Positions 32,336-41,514 of a stretch of 64,000 bases of DNA are shown here, piece after piece. The notes under the pieces are model-generated. The model saw only the letters and a program-made list of their open reading frames with translations. It had not been told where the DNA came from and did not search any database. Position 1 is the stretch's first letter. Every line of letters starts with the position of its first letter. Location: assembly GCF_039543245.1 (NCBI RefSeq), contig NZ_BAABJJ010000037.1, positions 1-64,000 on the forward strand, in the 5' to 3' direction. Made by a program: the position numbers and the translations under genes. The stretch is from Algibacter_G agarivorans (GTDB lineage: Bacteria; Bacteroidota; Bacteroidia; Flavobacteriales; Flavobacteriaceae).

Positions 32336-34138
32336 ATGGAAAAAGACATTTTACGTGGCGGTCAATTCTTAGTTAAAGAAATTGATTGTGAAGATATTTT
32401 TACACCTGAAGATTTCAACGAAGATCAGCTTATGATGAAAGAAGCTGTTACCGAATTTGTTGATAGAGAAATTTGGGCAAAAAAAGCACAATTCGAAAAG
32501 AAAGATTATGCCTTAACAGAATCTTGTATGAGGCAAGCTGGAGAGCTTGGTTTCTTAAGTGTTTCAGTTCCTGAAGAATACGGAGGAATGGGCATGGGCT
32601 TTGTTGACACGGTATTGGTTTGTGATTTTATTTCTGGAGCGACTGGCTCTTTCAGTACTGCATTTGGTGCACATACGGGTATTGGCACCATGCCAATTAC
32701 ACTATACGGCAATGAAGAACAAAAACAAAAATACGTACCCAAATTAGCCACTGGAGAATGGTTTGGCTCATATTGTTTAACAGAACCTAGTGCGGGTAGT
32801 GATGCTAATTCTGGAAAAACAAAAGCAGTACTTTCTGAAGATGGTAAAACATACAAGATTACAGGTCAGAAAATGTGGATTTCAAATGCTGGTTTTTGCA
32901 GTTTAATGATTGTTTTTGCTAGAATTGAAGATGATAAAAACATTACGGGTTTTATTGTTGAATACGACTCAGAAAACCCAAACGGAATTACGATGGGCGA
33001 AGAAGAGCACAAACTAGGTATTCGCGCATCTTCTACTCGTCAAGTTTTCTTTAACGAAACAGTAGTTCCTGTTGAAAACATGTTATCCACTAGAGGTAAC
33101 GGATTTAAAATTGCCATGAATGCTCTAAACGTAGGTAGAATAAAGTTAGCCGCTGCTTGTTTAGACGCACAAAGACGTGTGATTACTGAATCCGTTAAAT
33201 ATTCCAATGAGCGTATTCAGTTTAAAGTTCCTATTTCTAGCTTTGGAGCAATTCGCCAAAAAATAGCTGAAATGGCTACTAATTGTTGGGTTGGTGAAGC
33301 TGCAACTTATCGTGCATCAAAAAATATTGAAGACCGTATTACTATTCGTCAAAACAACGGAAAAGACACACATCAAGAAGCCGAATTAAAAGGTGTTGAA
33401 GAATATGCAATTGAATGTTCTATCCTAAAAGTAGCGGTTTCAGAATTTATTCAAAAATGTTCAGATGAAGGTATCCAAATTTATGGAGGTATGGGATTCT
33501 CTGAAGAAACACCTATAGAATCTGCTTGGAGAGATGCTAGAATTGCTAGAATTTATGAAGGTACCAATGAAATCAATAGAATGCTTTCGATTGGTATGTT
33601 GATCAAAAAAGCCATGAAAGGTCATGTTGATTTATTGGGGCCTGCACAAGCTGTCGCTAAAGAACTTACAGGCATTCCTTCTTTTGATGTTCCTGATTTT
33701 TCGGAGTTATTTTCAGAAGAAAAAAGCATCGTTAAAAATCTTAAAAAACTATTCTTAATGGTTACAGGTGCAGCTTTTCAGAAATATGGTGAAAAAATTG
33801 AAAGTCAACAACAACTCATGTTGGCTTCTTCAGATATTTTAATTCAAATTTACTTAGCAGAATCCGCTATTCTTCGTGCAGAAAAAATGGCAAAGAAAGA
33901 AGGTGAAGCCAATGCAAAAGAACAAATAGCTATGGCAAAATTAAACTTATTCCATGCTATTGATGTGATTGAAACCGCTGGAAAGCATTCTATAATTTCT
34001 TTCTCTACAGGTGACGAGCAACGTATGATGCTTATGGGTTTAAAACGCTATATTAAATATGTAAACATGCCCAATATTATTGAATTAAGACATATTATTG
34101 CTGAAAAAGTAATTAAAGAAAATAAATATTGTTTTTAA
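32336..34138 (+). CDS. Acyl-CoA dehydrogenase (long C-terminally extended type)
   Basis: Performs the FAD-dependent first oxidation of acyl-CoA. Motifs include the flavin segment YCLTEPSAGSDANSG near 143, KMWISNAGF, and the catalytic-Glu region ARIYEGTNEINRM near 405. At 600 residues it is about 200 longer than short-chain enzymes. The extra C-terminal helical domain resembles membrane-associated very-long-chain dehydrogenases, which suggests long-chain substrates. It is the last gene of the marR operon and ends at a clear terminator. Electron-transfer flavoprotein genes are not in the window. Confidence 0.93.
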   Translation: MEKDILRGGQFLVKEIDCEDIFTPEDFNEDQLMMKEAVTEFVDREIWAKKAQFEKKDYALTESCMRQAGELGFLSVSVPEEYGGMGMGFVDTVLVCDFISGATGSFSTAFGAHTGIGTMPITLYGNEEQKQKYVPKLATGEWFGSYCLTEPSAGSDANSGKTKAVLSEDGKTYKITGQKMWISNAGFCSLMIVFARIEDDKNITGFIVEYDSENPNGITMGEEEHKLGIRASSTRQVFFNETVVPVENMLSTRGNGFKIAMNALNVGRIKLAAACLDAQRRVITESVKYSNERIQFKVPISSFGAIRQKIAEMATNCWVGEAATYRASKNIEDRITIRQNNGKDTHQEAELKGVEEYAIECSILKVAVSEFIQKCSDEGIQIYGGMGFSEETPIESAWRDARIARIYEGTNEINRMLSIGMLIKKAMKGHVDLLGPAQAVAKELTGIPSFDVPDFSELFSEEKSIVKNLKKLFLMVTGAAFQKYGEKIESQQQLMLASSDILIQIYLAESAILRAEKMAKKEGEANAKEQIAMAKLNLFHAIDVIETAGKHSIISFSTGDEQRMMLMGLKRYIKYVNMPNIIELRHIIAEKVIKENKYCF

Positions 34139-34180
34139 TACAAAAAACAGGATTTGAATAGAGCGACTAACTCAATTCTA

Positions 34181-34218
34181 AAAGCGCTTCGGATAAATTT
34201 TCGGAGTGCTTTTTTTTA
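34181..34218 (+). terminator. Terminator of the beta-oxidation operon
   Basis: AAAGCGCTTCGGA pairs with TTCGGAGTGCTTT (13 bp, some G-U) and is followed by a run of seven or more T. Confidence 0.85.
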
Positions 34219-34248
34219 TTTTTATTAATTTAGAGAAAAATCATAAAT

Positions 34249-34719
34249 ATGAAAACTTTAGTAATTGTTTATCTATTATTTACGACTTCCATCTTGATTG
34301 CTCAAGAAAAGAAAACATTAGAACCTAAACTAAAAAATATAGCTTGGATATCAGGAAACTGGAAAGGTGAGGCCTTTGGTGGACTAACAGAAGAAAATTG
34401 GAGTGAACCATCTGGTGGTTCCATGATGGCTACCTTTAAATTAATTAACGACGGAAAAGTTTCATTTTATGAAATAGAAATTATTAGAGAATTAGAAAAC
34501 ACTTTAATACTTCAATTAAAGCACTTCAACAATGATTTGAAAGGTTGGGAGACTAAAGATGAAACCGTAGATTTTCCTTTGAAAGAAATCACTCCTACTA
34601 AAGCTATTTTTGAAGGCATGATATTTGAGAAAGTAAATGATAACGAAATGAATGTTTATGTAGATATTCATCAAAAAGACGGTTCTATAGAAACCGTTAA
34701 ATTCAATTATACCAAATAG
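34249..34719 (+). CDS. DUF6265-like secreted protein
   Basis: The 156-residue protein has a signal peptide (about residues 1-18, cleaved near IAQE). The domain pattern is WISGNWKGEAFGGLTEENW, then EPSGGSMMATFKL and VSFYEIEIIRE, which I recognise as DUF6265. A beta-rich, lipocalin-like fold is plausible, with export to the periplasm. No enzymatic function is known to me. It is a single gene between two terminator-like regions. Confidence 0.75.
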   Translation: MKTLVIVYLLFTTSILIAQEKKTLEPKLKNIAWISGNWKGEAFGGLTEENWSEPSGGSMMATFKLINDGKVSFYEIEIIRELENTLILQLKHFNNDLKGWETKDETVDFPLKEITPTKAIFEGMIFEKVNDNEMNVYVDIHQKDGSIETVKFNYTK

Positions 34720-34778
34720 CAAAAATTAACAAACTCTTATGAACCTTTTTATTTAATTTTAGTGTAAATTTTAAATTA

Positions 34779-36425
34779 ATGAAAAACCATTTCAGCTTAC
34801 TTATAATTTTTTTAATAACACCCCTTTTTTTCTTAAATGCACAAGGTCTTTTAACAGAAAAAAATAATTTCACAAGGCAAGACACTTTAAGAGGAAGTAT
34901 TACTCCTGAACGCGAATGGTGGGATTTAACCTATTATCATTTAGACATTAAAGTTGACCCAGACAATAAATTCATTTCGGGAAAAAACACCATTCAATAT
35001 AAAGTTTTAGAGCATGATTCAGTCATGCAAATTGATTTACAATCTCCTATGAAACTGCTAAAAGCAGTTCAAAATGATAAAGAATTAAAAATTAGACATG
35101 ATGGTAATGCACACTTCATCTCCCTAATCAACAATCAAAATATAGGCGAAATAAAAAGCTTAGATGTGTATTATGAAGGTCATCCTAAAGAAGCTGTAAG
35201 AGCTCCTTGGGATGGTGGCATTTCATGGAAAAAAGACAAAAATGGTAATCATTTTATAGCATCGTCGTGTCAAGGTTTGGGAGCTAGTGTTTGGTGGCCA
35301 TGTAAAGATCATATGTACGACGAGGTAGATAGTATGCAAATTAGCGTGAATGTTCCTGATAAATTAATAAATGTTTCTAACGGAAGATTAAGACGTGTTG
35401 AGCAAATTGGAGATACAAAGACTTATACGTGGGTTGTTAAAAATCCAATTAATAATTATGGCGTTAACATAAACATTGGTGATTATGCAAATTTCACTGA
35501 AGTTTATGATGGACAAGGGGGGAATTTAGACATGAATTATTATGTTTTAAAAGACAATTTAGAAGTGGCCAAAGAACAATTTAAACAAGCTCCAAAAATG
35601 ATGAAAGCTTTCGAGCATTGGTTTGGTCAGTATCCATTTTATGCCGATAGTTTTAAACTTGTTGAAGTGCCCTATCTAGGTATGGAACATCAGAGTTCTG
35701 TAACTTATGGCAATCAATATAAAAATGGCTATTTGGGGAATGATTTATCTGGTACTGGTTGGGGTCTAAAATTCGACTTCATCATTATTCATGAAGCTGG
35801 GCATGAATGGTTTGCCAATAATATTACCAATAAAGATGTTGCTGATATGTGGATTCATGAAGGATTTACCTCGTATTCGGAAAACCTCTTTTTAGACTAT
35901 TACTACGGTAAAGAAGCAGCTGCAGAATATGTTATTGGTACACGTAGAAACATTGCAAACGATAGACCTTTAATAGGGAATTACAATGTTAATAGCGAAG
36001 GTTCTGCAGACATGTATTACAAAGGAGCCAATATGCTCCATACCTTAAGACAACTTGTTGAAGACGATGAAAAATGGCGAAAAATTTTACGAAAAATGAA
36101 TGTTACTTTTTACCATCAAACCGTAACCACACAGCAAATTGAAGATTTTTTATCTAAAGAAACTGGTATAGATTTAACTGAATTTTTTAATCAGTATTTA
36201 AGAACCACTATGGTTCCTACACTAGAATATTCAATAAAAAAGAAAACTTTAAAATACCGTTGGACTAATATTGTTGAAGGTTTTGATATGCCTATTCAAG
36301 TAAAAATCGCGGATGATGAACATTGGATTTATCCAAAAGTTGAATGGCAGACTTTAGAAACCCCTTCCAGTAAAATACCAGTAGTTTTTGACAAAGATTT
36401 TTATGCGGAATTTAAACAACTATAA
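34779..36425 (+). CDS. M1-family metallopeptidase
   Basis: A secreted zinc aminopeptidase-like enzyme. The 548-residue chain starts with a signal peptide (1-22). The substrate-recognition motif is LGMEHQSSVTYG near 308, corresponding to the GAMEN region. The zinc site is complete: His338-Glu339-x2-His342 in HEAGHEWFANN and Glu361 in WIHEGFTSYSE, 18 residues later. It is shorter than typical cytosolic M1 enzymes (about 850) and resembles the compact M1 proteins of Bacteroidetes that lack the large C-terminal domain. It would release N-terminal residues from peptides in the periplasm. Confidence 0.93.
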   Translation: MKNHFSLLIIFLITPLFFLNAQGLLTEKNNFTRQDTLRGSITPEREWWDLTYYHLDIKVDPDNKFISGKNTIQYKVLEHDSVMQIDLQSPMKLLKAVQNDKELKIRHDGNAHFISLINNQNIGEIKSLDVYYEGHPKEAVRAPWDGGISWKKDKNGNHFIASSCQGLGASVWWPCKDHMYDEVDSMQISVNVPDKLINVSNGRLRRVEQIGDTKTYTWVVKNPINNYGVNINIGDYANFTEVYDGQGGNLDMNYYVLKDNLEVAKEQFKQAPKMMKAFEHWFGQYPFYADSFKLVEVPYLGMEHQSSVTYGNQYKNGYLGNDLSGTGWGLKFDFIIIHEAGHEWFANNITNKDVADMWIHEGFTSYSENLFLDYYYGKEAAAEYVIGTRRNIANDRPLIGNYNVNSEGSADMYYKGANMLHTLRQLVEDDEKWRKILRKMNVTFYHQTVTTQQIEDFLSKETGIDLTEFFNQYLRTTMVPTLEYSIKKKTLKYRWTNIVEGFDMPIQVKIADDEHWIYPKVEWQTLETPSSKIPVVFDKDFYAEFKQL

Positions 36426-36430
36426 TTGTT

Positions 36431-37000
36431 TTGAACCTTCCTGAACTCCATTTTGAACGCCACACCGATTGGTATGATTGGCTACTTAACAACCATAGCA
36501 AAGAAAAAGCAGTATATCTTATTTTTTACAAACTAGAAATGAAAGTCCCCACAATGCGATGGGAAGAGGCTGTTAAAGTGGCTATTTGTTTTGGTTGGAT
36601 TGATTCTACTGTAAAAAGTTTAGGAAATGGAAAAAGGCGACAGTACTTCTGCCCTAGAAATCCAAAAAGTACTTGGAGCGCTCTCAATAAAAAATATGTA
36701 AAAGAATTAACCAAAGTAGGATTAATTCATCCTTCTGGGCATAAAATGATTGAGCTTGCAAAAAAAACAGGGACATGGACAGCCATGGACGATGTTGAAA
36801 ATAGCATTATTCCTAAAGAACTTCAAGTTGCATTCGATAAAAACAAATTGGCATTTGAAAACTATCAAAATTTTGCAAGAGGTTATAGAAAAAGCTACCT
36901 GTCTTGGTTACACAGCGCCAAACGCAAAGACACAAGAAAAAAACGTATAAATCAGATTATTGAGTTATGTGCTAATATTAAAAGTAGAGATACTTGGTAA
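36431..37000 (+). CDS. YdeI/OmpD-associated family protein
   Basis: The 189-residue protein matches the YdeI (bacteriocin-protection/OmpD-associated) family: a conserved start LYLIFYK-like segment (KAVYLIFYKLEMKVPTMRWE), the core CFGWIDSTVKSLGNGKRRQY, RNPKSTWSALNK, and the C-terminal helix SYLSWLHSAKRKDTRKKRI. The biochemical role is not established. The start is a TTG five bases after the peptidase stop; the next in-frame ATG would remove conserved sequence. It is probably co-transcribed with the M1 peptidase gene. Confidence 0.85.
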   Translation: MNLPELHFERHTDWYDWLLNNHSKEKAVYLIFYKLEMKVPTMRWEEAVKVAICFGWIDSTVKSLGNGKRRQYFCPRNPKSTWSALNKKYVKELTKVGLIHPSGHKMIELAKKTGTWTAMDDVENSIIPKELQVAFDKNKLAFENYQNFARGYRKSYLSWLHSAKRKDTRKKRINQIIELCANIKSRDTW

Positions 37001-37005
37001 GCTGC

Positions 37006-37890
37006 TTAAGGGTTTATAAAAGTATTAATCTCAGATAACGAAAGTTTGGGGTTTGCACCTTCACTTTGTGCTACCAAAGCACCAACACCACAAGCAAAAT
37101 TGATAGCTTTTTGTGGCTCTACATTACTTAACAATTGACTTATTAAAGCTCCTAAAAAAGAATCGCCTGCACCTACTGTATCTTTTACTTTTATTTGATA
37201 ACCGTTATTATAATATAGCGCATTATTATAAAGCAATACTGCTCCATGCTCACCTCTTGTCACACAAATATGATCTGTATTGGTTTGTTCTGAAATGTAT
37301 TCTAAGTTGTCTTCTAAGCTATCATATTTTGAATTTAAGAAACTGGCTACCTCATATAATTCGTCATCATTAAACTTTATAAAGTCCGCCTTTTCCATCA
37401 GATGTGTTAAAATAGCTTTAGTATAGTAAGGTGCTCGTAAATTAAGGTCGAATATATTATAGCTTGCATTATCTATAAGGCTGTAAAGCGTACTTTTTGA
37501 AACCTCATCTCTAGTTATCAAACTTCCAAAAACAAAAGCGTTAGACTTACTAACTATATCTTTGCTCATTTCATTAAGTTCTATTTTGTCCCATGCTCTG
37601 GGATACATAATATCGTAAGTTGCAGATCCTTTATTGTTAAGCGTTACCTTAACATCGCCTGTTTTATAATCGATAAGCCTTTGGATATAGGTTACGGTAT
37701 CCAAACCTGTTTCATGTATATGCTGAATTAGTGCTTTACCATTTTCATCATTACCAATAGCACTAATCATTTTAACATTGTGTCCAAAAGAATTTAGTCG
37801 CAATGCGACATTAAGTGGTGCACCACCAATTTTTTTATGCGTTGGAAACATATCCCAAAGTACCTCTCCAAAACAAACTATGTTTGACAT
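37006..37890 (-). CDS. PfkB-family sugar kinase, probable fructokinase
   Basis: The 294-residue ribokinase-family enzyme has the N-terminal GG-type motif (GEVLWDMFP, KKIGGAPLNVALRL) and the C-terminal signature DTVGAGDSFLGALIS with the catalytic Asp in GAGD. These kinases phosphorylate fructose and related sugars with ATP in the cytoplasm. It is third in the minus-strand operon, 18 bp after the sucrose-phosphate-synthase-like gene. Fructose released by the fused GH100-like domain encoded upstream would be its obvious substrate, and fructose 6-phosphate is in turn a substrate for sucrose-phosphate synthase. Confidence 0.88.
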   Translation of the reverse strand: MSNIVCFGEVLWDMFPTHKKIGGAPLNVALRLNSFGHNVKMISAIGNDENGKALIQHIHETGLDTVTYIQRLIDYKTGDVKVTLNNKGSATYDIMYPRAWDKIELNEMSKDIVSKSNAFVFGSLITRDEVSKSTLYSLIDNASYNIFDLNLRAPYYTKAILTHLMEKADFIKFNDDELYEVASFLNSKYDSLEDNLEYISEQTNTDHICVTRGEHGAVLLYNNALYYNNGYQIKVKDTVGAGDSFLGALISQLLSNVEPQKAINFACGVGALVAQSEGANPKLSLSEINTFINP

Positions 37891-37908
37891 TTGCTTTGTA
37901 TTAAACTA

Positions 37909-39180
37909 TTAATAAATATTGGATTCCATAGTCCGCTGATTTATAGAGTTTCTAAACTCCTGAAGCATACGTTTAGCAATACCTGTCCATCCAAAGTTTC
38001 TTCTTGCAAAGCGAGCGCCTTCAACAGATAATTCATTTCTTAAATTTGGATATAACAGAGGCATAGACATCATTGCTCCAAACTCTATTGGACGATGTGG
38101 GTCTGCAAATAAAGCCTGATTACCAAAATCAATCAAATCATTTAAACCGCCATGTACCGTAATTACACTTGGAGTTCCGCATGCCATAGCCTCAATGGCT
38201 ACCATTCCAAACGGTTCATATCTCGAGGGCATAGCAAAAATGTTTGCTGAACGATATACGTTTGCTAAATCTTCATCTGCTATATAATTCTTCCACTTAA
38301 TCTTATCGTTAACACCAAGATCATTGGCTAGTGCTTTTAATTTTTTTATCCCTTGTTTATCTTGTGCAGAATCTCCTCCAACTGCCGCAACTAAACGTGC
38401 TTCTGGGCACAATTCAAAAACTGTGGGCAAAGCTTTTATAAGTAAGTCATAGCCTTTATTATGTGCCATTCTTCCTAAAGCTAAAATATCGGTTGGATGA
38501 ATATCATATTTTGCCCGTATTTTATCGTTTTCTTTTGTTGGCACGGGATAAAAACGATTTTCATCAATTCCTGGGGGAATCATTGAGCAATTTCTAGGTA
38601 ATACATCATATTGTTGCGTTAATAAATCTACTTGAGGTAAAGTTGTTGCTATAACATGATTACACATTTGAAATACAAAGTACTCCTTTCTTATACGTTC
38701 TTTAAAACGATAGGTTTCCATTTCTTTTTCGTTCATATCGCTACCCATGGTATGTTGTTTCCACCAGCCTAATGAATGTGGTGTGTGTACATGTGATATA
38801 CCTAACTCTTCAGCAATTTTTTGACCTGCCCAACCAGCATCCCAATAATGGGAATAAATAACATCGTACTTTTTACGTTCTTTTTTTATTGCAGCCAAAG
38901 TATTGGTAACAAACTTCTTTAAATGATCATGCATATCTTCCTTTCGGATAAATTCTTTTCCTCCAAAAGGGATTCGCCATACATTAAAATTTTCATTAAC
39001 ATGGTCGTATTCAGGTTGGTTCTCAAACTGTCGTGTTAATAAATCTACATTTTTACCTAGCCTACTGAAACGATCTGCAAGCTCAAGTACATACACTACC
39101 TGTCCTCCTGTATCTGGTTTTCCTAGTTCTGGATTTGCAGCTACATATCCGTGTAAAGAGATCATTAAAATCGATTTCAT
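37909..39180 (-). CDS. GT4 glycosyltransferase, probable sucrose-phosphate synthase
   Basis: The 423-residue GT-B enzyme has the sucrose-synthase/sucrose-phosphate-synthase signature at its N-terminus (GKPDTGGQVVYVLELADR) and the acceptor-side motif HTPHSLGWWKQ. The nucleotide-sugar site has PPGIDENRF, LALGRMAHNKGYD and the E-x7-E element in PSRYEPFGMVAIEAM. It would make sucrose 6-phosphate from a nucleotide-glucose and fructose 6-phosphate. Its place between the sucrose-phosphatase fusion gene (15 bp) and the sugar kinase gene supports this over sucrose synthase. Donor choice (UDP or ADP) cannot be read. Confidence 0.85.
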   Translation of the reverse strand: MKSILMISLHGYVAANPELGKPDTGGQVVYVLELADRFSRLGKNVDLLTRQFENQPEYDHVNENFNVWRIPFGGKEFIRKEDMHDHLKKFVTNTLAAIKKERKKYDVIYSHYWDAGWAGQKIAEELGISHVHTPHSLGWWKQHTMGSDMNEKEMETYRFKERIRKEYFVFQMCNHVIATTLPQVDLLTQQYDVLPRNCSMIPPGIDENRFYPVPTKENDKIRAKYDIHPTDILALGRMAHNKGYDLLIKALPTVFELCPEARLVAAVGGDSAQDKQGIKKLKALANDLGVNDKIKWKNYIADEDLANVYRSANIFAMPSRYEPFGMVAIEAMACGTPSVITVHGGLNDLIDFGNQALFADPHRPIEFGAMMSMPLLYPNLRNELSVEGARFARRNFGWTGIAKRMLQEFRNSINQRTMESNIY

Positions 39181-39195
39181 AGTATTATTTTTTAG

Positions 39196-41271
39196 TTATT
39201 TATTAATTATTTTTAAATCATGGCAAGCAGAAATGTATTGTGCTGCAGACCATGCTTGATAGGCTTTACCCATGGGTTTTCCAGTTGTTCCGTGTGCCCA
39301 TTCGTTAAACTCCCACTCTTCATTTATGCCTTCTTTATTTATAAGTGCTAACTTGTGTAATTCGGCTATTGCAATATCTTTTAAACCTAATTTATTAATA
39401 AACTTAACCCAAAAACCACCAACAAATGGCCATATTCCACCATTATGGTAGTGATTTGGTAAATTCAATAAATTAACGGTGTAATAAGGTCTCCAATCAG
39501 GATCTCCTGGGCTTACCACGGGATATACATTAGCAACAGGAAAAGGGTCATTAACGCCTACACCTAACATAAATTTAAAGGTTTGGTGGGCTTTTTCGGA
39601 GTCAATGGTTCCATGTAAAAAGGCTAGAATATTACCAAGTGTATCGCATCTCCAACTAAAATCAAATGGTGTTGTTTGTGCTATTAAATATGATGTATCT
39701 CCAAGCGTAAATTGCTTTTCTGCAAATGATACTGTTTGAAATAGCTGCTGTTGTGTTGAAGGCCAAAAATTTTGTAATATTTCTTTTTTTATGACTTGTG
39801 ACCAACGAATATATTCACCTGCTTGTTCATGATCACCCAACATCTCCAAGAGTCTTCCAAAACATACATTAGAACGATACCAAAGAATTTCATCATAAAG
39901 TATATTATAACTTCTGCCAAATAAATCGGTCCAATCCCCTGCTTCGGGTATTTCCAATAGTGCATCATTATTACTATCGTGAGCACCTAACCATCTCATG
40001 GTTTCTTTAATATCCGAAATATAATCTCTTAGGAATTTTATATCCTTGGTCACATTTACATATTCATAAAAAGCAATAACGACCCATATCCCACTATCTA
40101 TGGAACAAATACCTCCAACACCTGAATAATCTGGAATATTGTCTTTTATTCTAACATTTGATGGTATTTGCCCATTTCTGGAGATGTGTTCAAATAAAGT
40201 GATAAGTGTTTGTCGGACACATTTATGAATCTCTTTATCTTTATGAATAAGCGGTAAAGCACCAATAACAGTAATAGCACCATCTCTTGCCCAAACACTA
40301 TAATAATTTTCATCTGTTCCATGAGCTACATTATCCTTTATAGAGCATGCCGAAAAACCAAGTGGTGTGATATTCTTTTTTAGAGCTTCAATGGCCTTTT
40401 CATAGCCTTCACGAATCAGTGCAATTTTCTCGTCTTCATCTTCTGTGGCAATATGACTTAGTTCTTGTTTTATAAAAAAATCATCGGTATGGTCAACATT
40501 AGTATCTAATTTAGCTTCCTGTGGTAATACTTTGTAATAGACTAATCCTTCAATAATCCCATCACCTTTTTCATTTTCGGTATGATAAACTTGCCTATGC
40601 TTTGTGTATTGGTAAAGTTCTTCATGGGCATTGGCTACTACAATACCTTTTACATCCTTAATATCAAACATAGCCGAGTCATTACCACTATCGCCGGCAA
40701 CCATAACCTGGTTAGTCTTTATGTTTAGTTTCTCTAACAACCATTGTAATGCATTAGCTTTATTAGCAAATTTTGGAAGAATATCTAAAAACTTACCTCC
40801 TGAATACACAACGTTAATATGCATATTCGCATCAGCAAAATCTTGTTCTACGCTAGTTATTAGTTCGGGAGTTGCGTTGTGAAAAAAATAACTTCTTTTA
40901 TAGGCATGTTGAAATTTAGTAGGTTGATCACTTATTGGATGATCAATGTTTTGAATTACATTTTCAACAGATTTTAAGTCCCATCCATCATCAAGAACAT
41001 GATTAAACTCTTTTACTAGACTTTTATCGTTATAATTATAAATATGTGTTCCAACACCAGAAATTATATAATCGGGTTGGGGAAGAACACCTTTATCTAT
41101 TAAATAAAGAACATCATCAATTAATCGCCCTGTATTATAAGTTAAAAGAACATCTTTTGGTTTGTACTTTTTCCATATTTTCCCAAAGTTACTTTTATAC
41201 GTATGAAAATCTATTAAAGTATTATCTATATCAAATGAAAGCAGACTTATCTGGGCTTCGATTTTATCCAT
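39196..41271 (-). CDS. Fusion: sucrose-phosphatase-like HAD domain + GH100-like glycoside hydrolase
   Basis: A single 691-residue chain. Residues 1-250 are a HAD-IIB phosphatase of the sucrose-6-phosphatase type: SFDIDNTLIDF with nucleophile Asp14 and Asp16, LTYNTGR, ISGVGTHIY and VAGDSGNDSAMF. Residues about 285-690 are an (alpha/alpha)6-barrel-like hydrolase. It shows SIDSGIW (Asp392), resembling the catalytic VDSGLW of GH100 neutral invertases, and YHNGGIWP near 607, resembling YHNGG-WP there. GH63- or amylo-1,6-glucosidase-like activity cannot be excluded. With the next genes (sucrose-phosphate synthase, sugar kinase) it forms a sucrose operon. One protein would both finish sucrose synthesis and hydrolyse sucrose. 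No signal peptide, so cytoplasmic. Confidence 0.85.
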   Translation of the reverse strand: MDKIEAQISLLSFDIDNTLIDFHTYKSNFGKIWKKYKPKDVLLTYNTGRLIDDVLYLIDKGVLPQPDYIISGVGTHIYNYNDKSLVKEFNHVLDDGWDLKSVENVIQNIDHPISDQPTKFQHAYKRSYFFHNATPELITSVEQDFADANMHINVVYSGGKFLDILPKFANKANALQWLLEKLNIKTNQVMVAGDSGNDSAMFDIKDVKGIVVANAHEELYQYTKHRQVYHTENEKGDGIIEGLVYYKVLPQEAKLDTNVDHTDDFFIKQELSHIATEDEDEKIALIREGYEKAIEALKKNITPLGFSACSIKDNVAHGTDENYYSVWARDGAITVIGALPLIHKDKEIHKCVRQTLITLFEHISRNGQIPSNVRIKDNIPDYSGVGGICSIDSGIWVVIAFYEYVNVTKDIKFLRDYISDIKETMRWLGAHDSNNDALLEIPEAGDWTDLFGRSYNILYDEILWYRSNVCFGRLLEMLGDHEQAGEYIRWSQVIKKEILQNFWPSTQQQLFQTVSFAEKQFTLGDTSYLIAQTTPFDFSWRCDTLGNILAFLHGTIDSEKAHQTFKFMLGVGVNDPFPVANVYPVVSPGDPDWRPYYTVNLLNLPNHYHNGGIWPFVGGFWVKFINKLGLKDIAIAELHKLALINKEGINEEWEFNEWAHGTTGKPMGKAYQAWSAAQYISACHDLKIINK

Positions 41272-41451
41272 AAAAAATATGTTGTTTTTGTTTAATTCTA
41301 ATTTTAATTTTGAAGAAATTAGAAGTTAAACAGCTAAAAACCTATTAAATAAGAACTATTCTTAAAACTATTCAATATGTAATAAATAGAACGCCACAGA
41401 TTATCAATTCGAAAAAATGACCATTACATTTTTGAATAATTAATAACTGCA

Positions 41452-41486
41452 AAAAATAAAAAAACCGAAAAAAACATTTTTTCGGT
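41452..41486 (-). terminator. Terminator after the AAA+ ATPase gene
   Basis: AACCGAAAAAA and TTTTTTCGGTT enclose a 3-base loop and are followed on the minus strand by a T-rich tail. It separates the ATPase gene from the sucrose operon. Confidence 0.8.
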
Positions 41487-41514
41487 TAAAAATTTCAAGT
41501 CAAAATTTCGAATT

